The position numbers and the translations under genes are program-made. Below the pieces are notes generated by a model. That model saw only the letters and a list, made by a program, of their open reading frames with translations. It was not told the origin of the DNA and did no database searches. A stretch of DNA of 64,000 nt from Nectonema munidae (lineage: Eukaryota > Nematomorpha > Nectonematoida > Nectonematidae): the NCBI GenBank assembly GCA_030549495.1, contig JAUIRK010000979.1, forward strand, positions 242,606 through 306,605. Reading direction: 5' to 3'. Below, piece after piece: positions 61,436 to 64,000 of this stretch; the first letter of the stretch is position 1, and each line of letters begins with the position of its first letter.

Positions 61436-61615
61436 TTGGTTGGTTGGAGATATCAAAGCACTTTCAGCCGTAAGGCTATATGCTCGCATTATGCTGAAGA
61501 TGGTTAATCACAATTTTTGTGAATTTGTTTTTAGAGTTGGGAGCCTTGGGGATCGAACCCCTGACCTTCAACTGTTAAGCTGAGAGGTACACCCTAACAA
61601 CCATTGAGGCTCAGG
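61436..61615 (-). mobile_element. tRNA-derived SINE inserted in the Tigger
   Basis: A target duplication AGATATGG flanks it (61,428-61,435 and 61,616-61,623). On the reverse strand the head reads GAGCCTCAATGGTTGTTAGG ... GGTCAGGGGTTCGATCCCC AAGGCTCC. It has a near-complete tRNA layout: a 6-bp acceptor stem, an A box and a perfect B box GGTTCGATCC. The tail is a (CCAA)n run, seen forward as TTGGTTGGTTGG. The tRNA-like part is at about 61,541-61,613. As a flanked retroposon it is not a functional tRNA gene, although it may still be transcribed by RNA polymerase III. Confidence 0.8.
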
Positions 61616-61787
61616 AGATATGGTAGTGGAGTGTAACAATAAATATTTGTGCAGCAACGTGAAGTGATGAAGGAAAATAAATTCTCTAAGAAGATCTTTG
61701 GCAAAGATTTATGATCTTTATGAAAATGTGCAGTTTTTCTCCGTGTTCAGTGTTTCTCCTACACCCAAATTTGACGTAAATACTTTA

Positions 61788-63114
61788 TTTGATTTGATAC
61801 AATTTCTTTCCTTCTGTTCTCAAGTTTTTTTTACCTGTATGTCCACCTATAAAAATCGTTCTCGTCTAAAGCTAAATTTGAAAAAGAAATTAAGTCTGAT
61901 TAAAGATGCCTCTTCAAAGCCCAAACCTCCATTGAAATACCTCAGCAAAACGTATGGTATTGGAGTGAGCACCGTATCAGACATCTTGAAAAAACAAAAG
62001 TCCTATTCATCTCATTTCGAAAATTATGTTCACGAGGACAAAAAAATGTTCAGTTAAATCTAAATATGAAGAAATCAATGATCTTACATGGACGTGGTTT
62101 CAAAAAGCAAGGGCGAAAAAGATCATTATTTCTGGGCCTATAATTTGTGATAACGCCTTAATTTACGCAAAAAATAGGCTTCACCGAATTCAAAGCATCC
62201 ACAGATTGCTTAGCAACTTCTAAAGACCGTCTAACTATAAAGCTTACTTTTAATCAAACAGGTGAAAAACTAAACCTAACCCTCTCCATTGGTAATAGGG
62301 AAAGCTCAATGATCTTCCAGTGAGATGGGAACATAATAAAAATGAGTGGATGACGTCTAAAATTTTTGTTCATTGCGTTCAAACGCTTGTTAAGGATATG
62401 AAGAGACAACGAAGAAACATTTTGCTTTTTCTTGATAACGCCTAATCACATCCTTTGGTAGAACTTGATAATGTAAAGTTAAAGATTTTACCTGAAAATA
62501 CCTCCTCATGTTTGCAGGCGTTAGATCACGAAATTATTCGCTCTTTCAAAGTAAATTACCGAAAGCAATTGAATTTGCACATTATTGCAAAAATAGAAAG
62601 TTTTCAAAATGCAAATGTTCTTGAAAAACAGTCATTGTTTTAGATGACAACTTTTGGATCAAGGAAGCATGGAATAGAAACTTCAACCATTACTTCGTGC
62701 TTCTATCTTGTTTTGTCAAAATTGATCAAACTAGTGAAACTTGTTTTGATCAAAATTTGGAAATGGAAGAAGAAGAGAAGGATCTCTCAACATTAGTATC
62801 GCTGATACTGATTTAGATTTGCAAGAATATATTAATATTGACAAAAATATTCACATTAAAATGGTTCCTCAGATTGGAAAGAAGTTATCTTGCAAGAGCA
62901 TTTAGAAAACGAAAATTCATCGGCTTCAAGCTTAAGTAGCCAGGATACTACCACGGAAAGTTCTATCACTATTGAAGATGTGCTTTCAATGATGCATGCT
63001 ACAACGATGTACGAAGCTGCTTCTAAAATTTTACAAGAAGCCGAATTAGAGTTGATTAAGAAGAAACTCAGCTTCAAACAAACAACTTTGAACAAATATT
63101 TTTTTTTAAAATAA
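61788..63114 (+). pseudogene. Pogo/Tigger transposase, broken and internally deleted
   Basis: Pieces in order: an N-terminal HTH (LSLIKDASSKPKPPLKYLSK, then TYGIGVSTVSDILKKQKS, 61,890-62,010); a CENP-B-type second HTH (DLTWTWFQKARAKKIIISGP, then NALIYAKN, 62,080-62,170); the second DDE block FLDNA near 62,425; the third block LPENTSSCLQALDHEIIRSF (62,490-62,550); and an acidic C-terminal end (62,890-63,114, ending LNKYFFLK). The NxDETxL block and most of the first half of the DDE domain are missing. A stop follows LDNA, and several shifts occur. The C-terminal LNKYF is typical of Tigger ends. Confidence 0.82.
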
Positions 63115-63690
63115 TTCACACTTCAATAAAATTATCACACACTATTTACTATTTAGTATAACGGAGTGTTTATAACCAGAAGGTAGTTTGCACCGGCTTT
63201 GAGCAGAATCGTGGGAAGTGGAGATCTAATTAGGACGTTTGAACGTTGATTTGAGTAAATTCACAACTGTACTCACTCTCTCAACCTAGACTTCTATAAA
63301 CCGAAATATTGTTCAAACCGAAAAAATTGTTTGTTTACTTCAACTTCGGTTCAGACAAGTTTAACTGTACCTCATACGATGTTACAAAAGTTAGTACCTA
63401 TATTTTTGCAATTTGCACGATATTAAATAATATATTTGTCAAATAATAATCAATATAAAATTTGGTAATCAAAGAATAGAAAAATATTCTTTAAAAAATC
63501 AAAAAATATTTATTCTTTTTAAATAAACCGTTGGCTGCGTTACTTTTAGTTTCGTATATGCATGATTTGATAAAAATGATTAGAGAAACCACGTTTATCT
63601 TTCTATTCTAAAAGTAACGGGAGCTAACGATAAATTTAAAAAGAATAAATATTTTTTCGCTTCGCTCGAAAACGACCACGGGACCGACTA

Positions 63691-64000
63691 GTTATTATAT
63701 ATTACATAAACATTTCAATCAATCATATCAAAATAATTTAATTCAAAGTAAAAAGACGAATTTAATGTGAAAATGGTATATAAACACGACCAGCAAACAT
63801 AGGCGTTACGAAGAATGTTGATCTCTGTTTACACAATTGGTATTTATCATCATCTAAATCAAGGTATAATTTGGACAAAGCGCAAAAGGTTTATCCAAAT
63901 TTATGTAAGTTGCTTAATTAGTTAAAATCCTTTTTCAAGCTTTATGTACCTGACAAATTTAAAACTTATCAAATTCTTTTATTTATTCGGATTTGACATT
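63691..64000. other. Right window edge, nothing identified
   Basis: AT-rich DNA without repeats or coding signals that I can support. Confidence 0.5.

Larger units (their letters stand above)
59981..63368 (+). mobile_element. Tigger/pogo transposon inserted in fold-back copy B
   Basis: Inverted ends CAGTTGAACTTGCTCAAAGC and TCAGACAAGTTTAACTG are flanked by TA on both sides (59,979-59,980 and 63,369-63,370). Copy A shows the empty site as GATATACCTCAT. Inside, the transposase is in pieces and an unrelated SINE is inserted. Length is about 3.4 kb including the SINE. Confidence 0.93.
59876..63690. mobile_element. Fold-back element, copy B (interrupted)
   Basis: The left edge CTCCAACCTGTATACTACGA and the TAGATGTAAGATTTGATATA block match copy A at 289-380. 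Homology resumes after the Tigger insertion at CCTCATACGATGTTACAAAA (63,371) with one 160-bp unit and the central hairpin (63,497-63,655). The right arm ends soon after the hairpin, at CGCTTCGCTCGAAAACGACC followed by ACGGGACCGACTAG. Copy A has more repeat units; copy B is the shorter form. Confidence 0.8.

Noticed and set aside
61541-61613. tRNA-like sequence on the reverse strand
   Set aside because: As a gene call: it is the head of a SINE flanked by a target duplication and has a (CCAA)n tail, and the anticodon loop appears one base short.

Overview
This is an AT-rich animal genomic window with spliced genes, tiny exons, long introns and a heavy load of old transposons. The two genes that can be rebuilt exon by exon (TFIIA gamma and ethanolamine-phosphate cytidylyltransferase) point to a metazoan. 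The repeat mix (Tigger/pogo, piggyBac, hAT, MULE, tRNA-derived SINEs, Jockey/CR1-like LINE) and the AT content would suit an arthropod such as a parasitic copepod, but that species guess is inference.

Layout. 0.1-1.5 kb: a long palindromic fold-back element with internal tandem repeats. 2.3-4.7 kb (+): two exons that look like the 3' end of a zinc-finger gene. 7.5-7.8 kb (+): an acidic terminal-exon candidate. 9.6-12.4 kb: SINE, hAT and MULE relics. 12.8-17.8 kb (-): a complete TFIIA gamma gene in four coding exons; its 4.3-kb intron holds nested hAT MITEs, a 42-bp tandem repeat and a large inverted repeat. 18-27 kb: AT-rich DNA with a decayed Tigger1-like element and a MITE with a perfect 8-bp duplication. 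27.17-57.78 kb (+): a complete gene for ethanolamine-phosphate cytidylyltransferase (PCYT2), 12 coding exons, 347 residues. 57.9-59.8 kb: no gene seen. 59.9-63.7 kb: a second copy of the fold-back element, split by a Tigger/pogo transposon that itself carries a SINE.

The PCYT2 introns hold a piggyBac relic, LINE pieces, a hAT relic, MITEs, a LINE of about 5 kb interrupted by a Tigger element, and two short antisense stretches that look like exons of other genes (34.85-34.92 kb and 46.41-46.53 kb). TFIIA gamma works in transcription initiation and PCYT2 in the CDP-ethanolamine branch of phospholipid synthesis; nothing suggests that they are functionally linked. Most of the window is intron or repeat. 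The most unusual things are a changed HxGH motif in the second PCYT2 domain, the fold-back family near both window ends, and the three-layer transposon nest at 60-63.4 kb.
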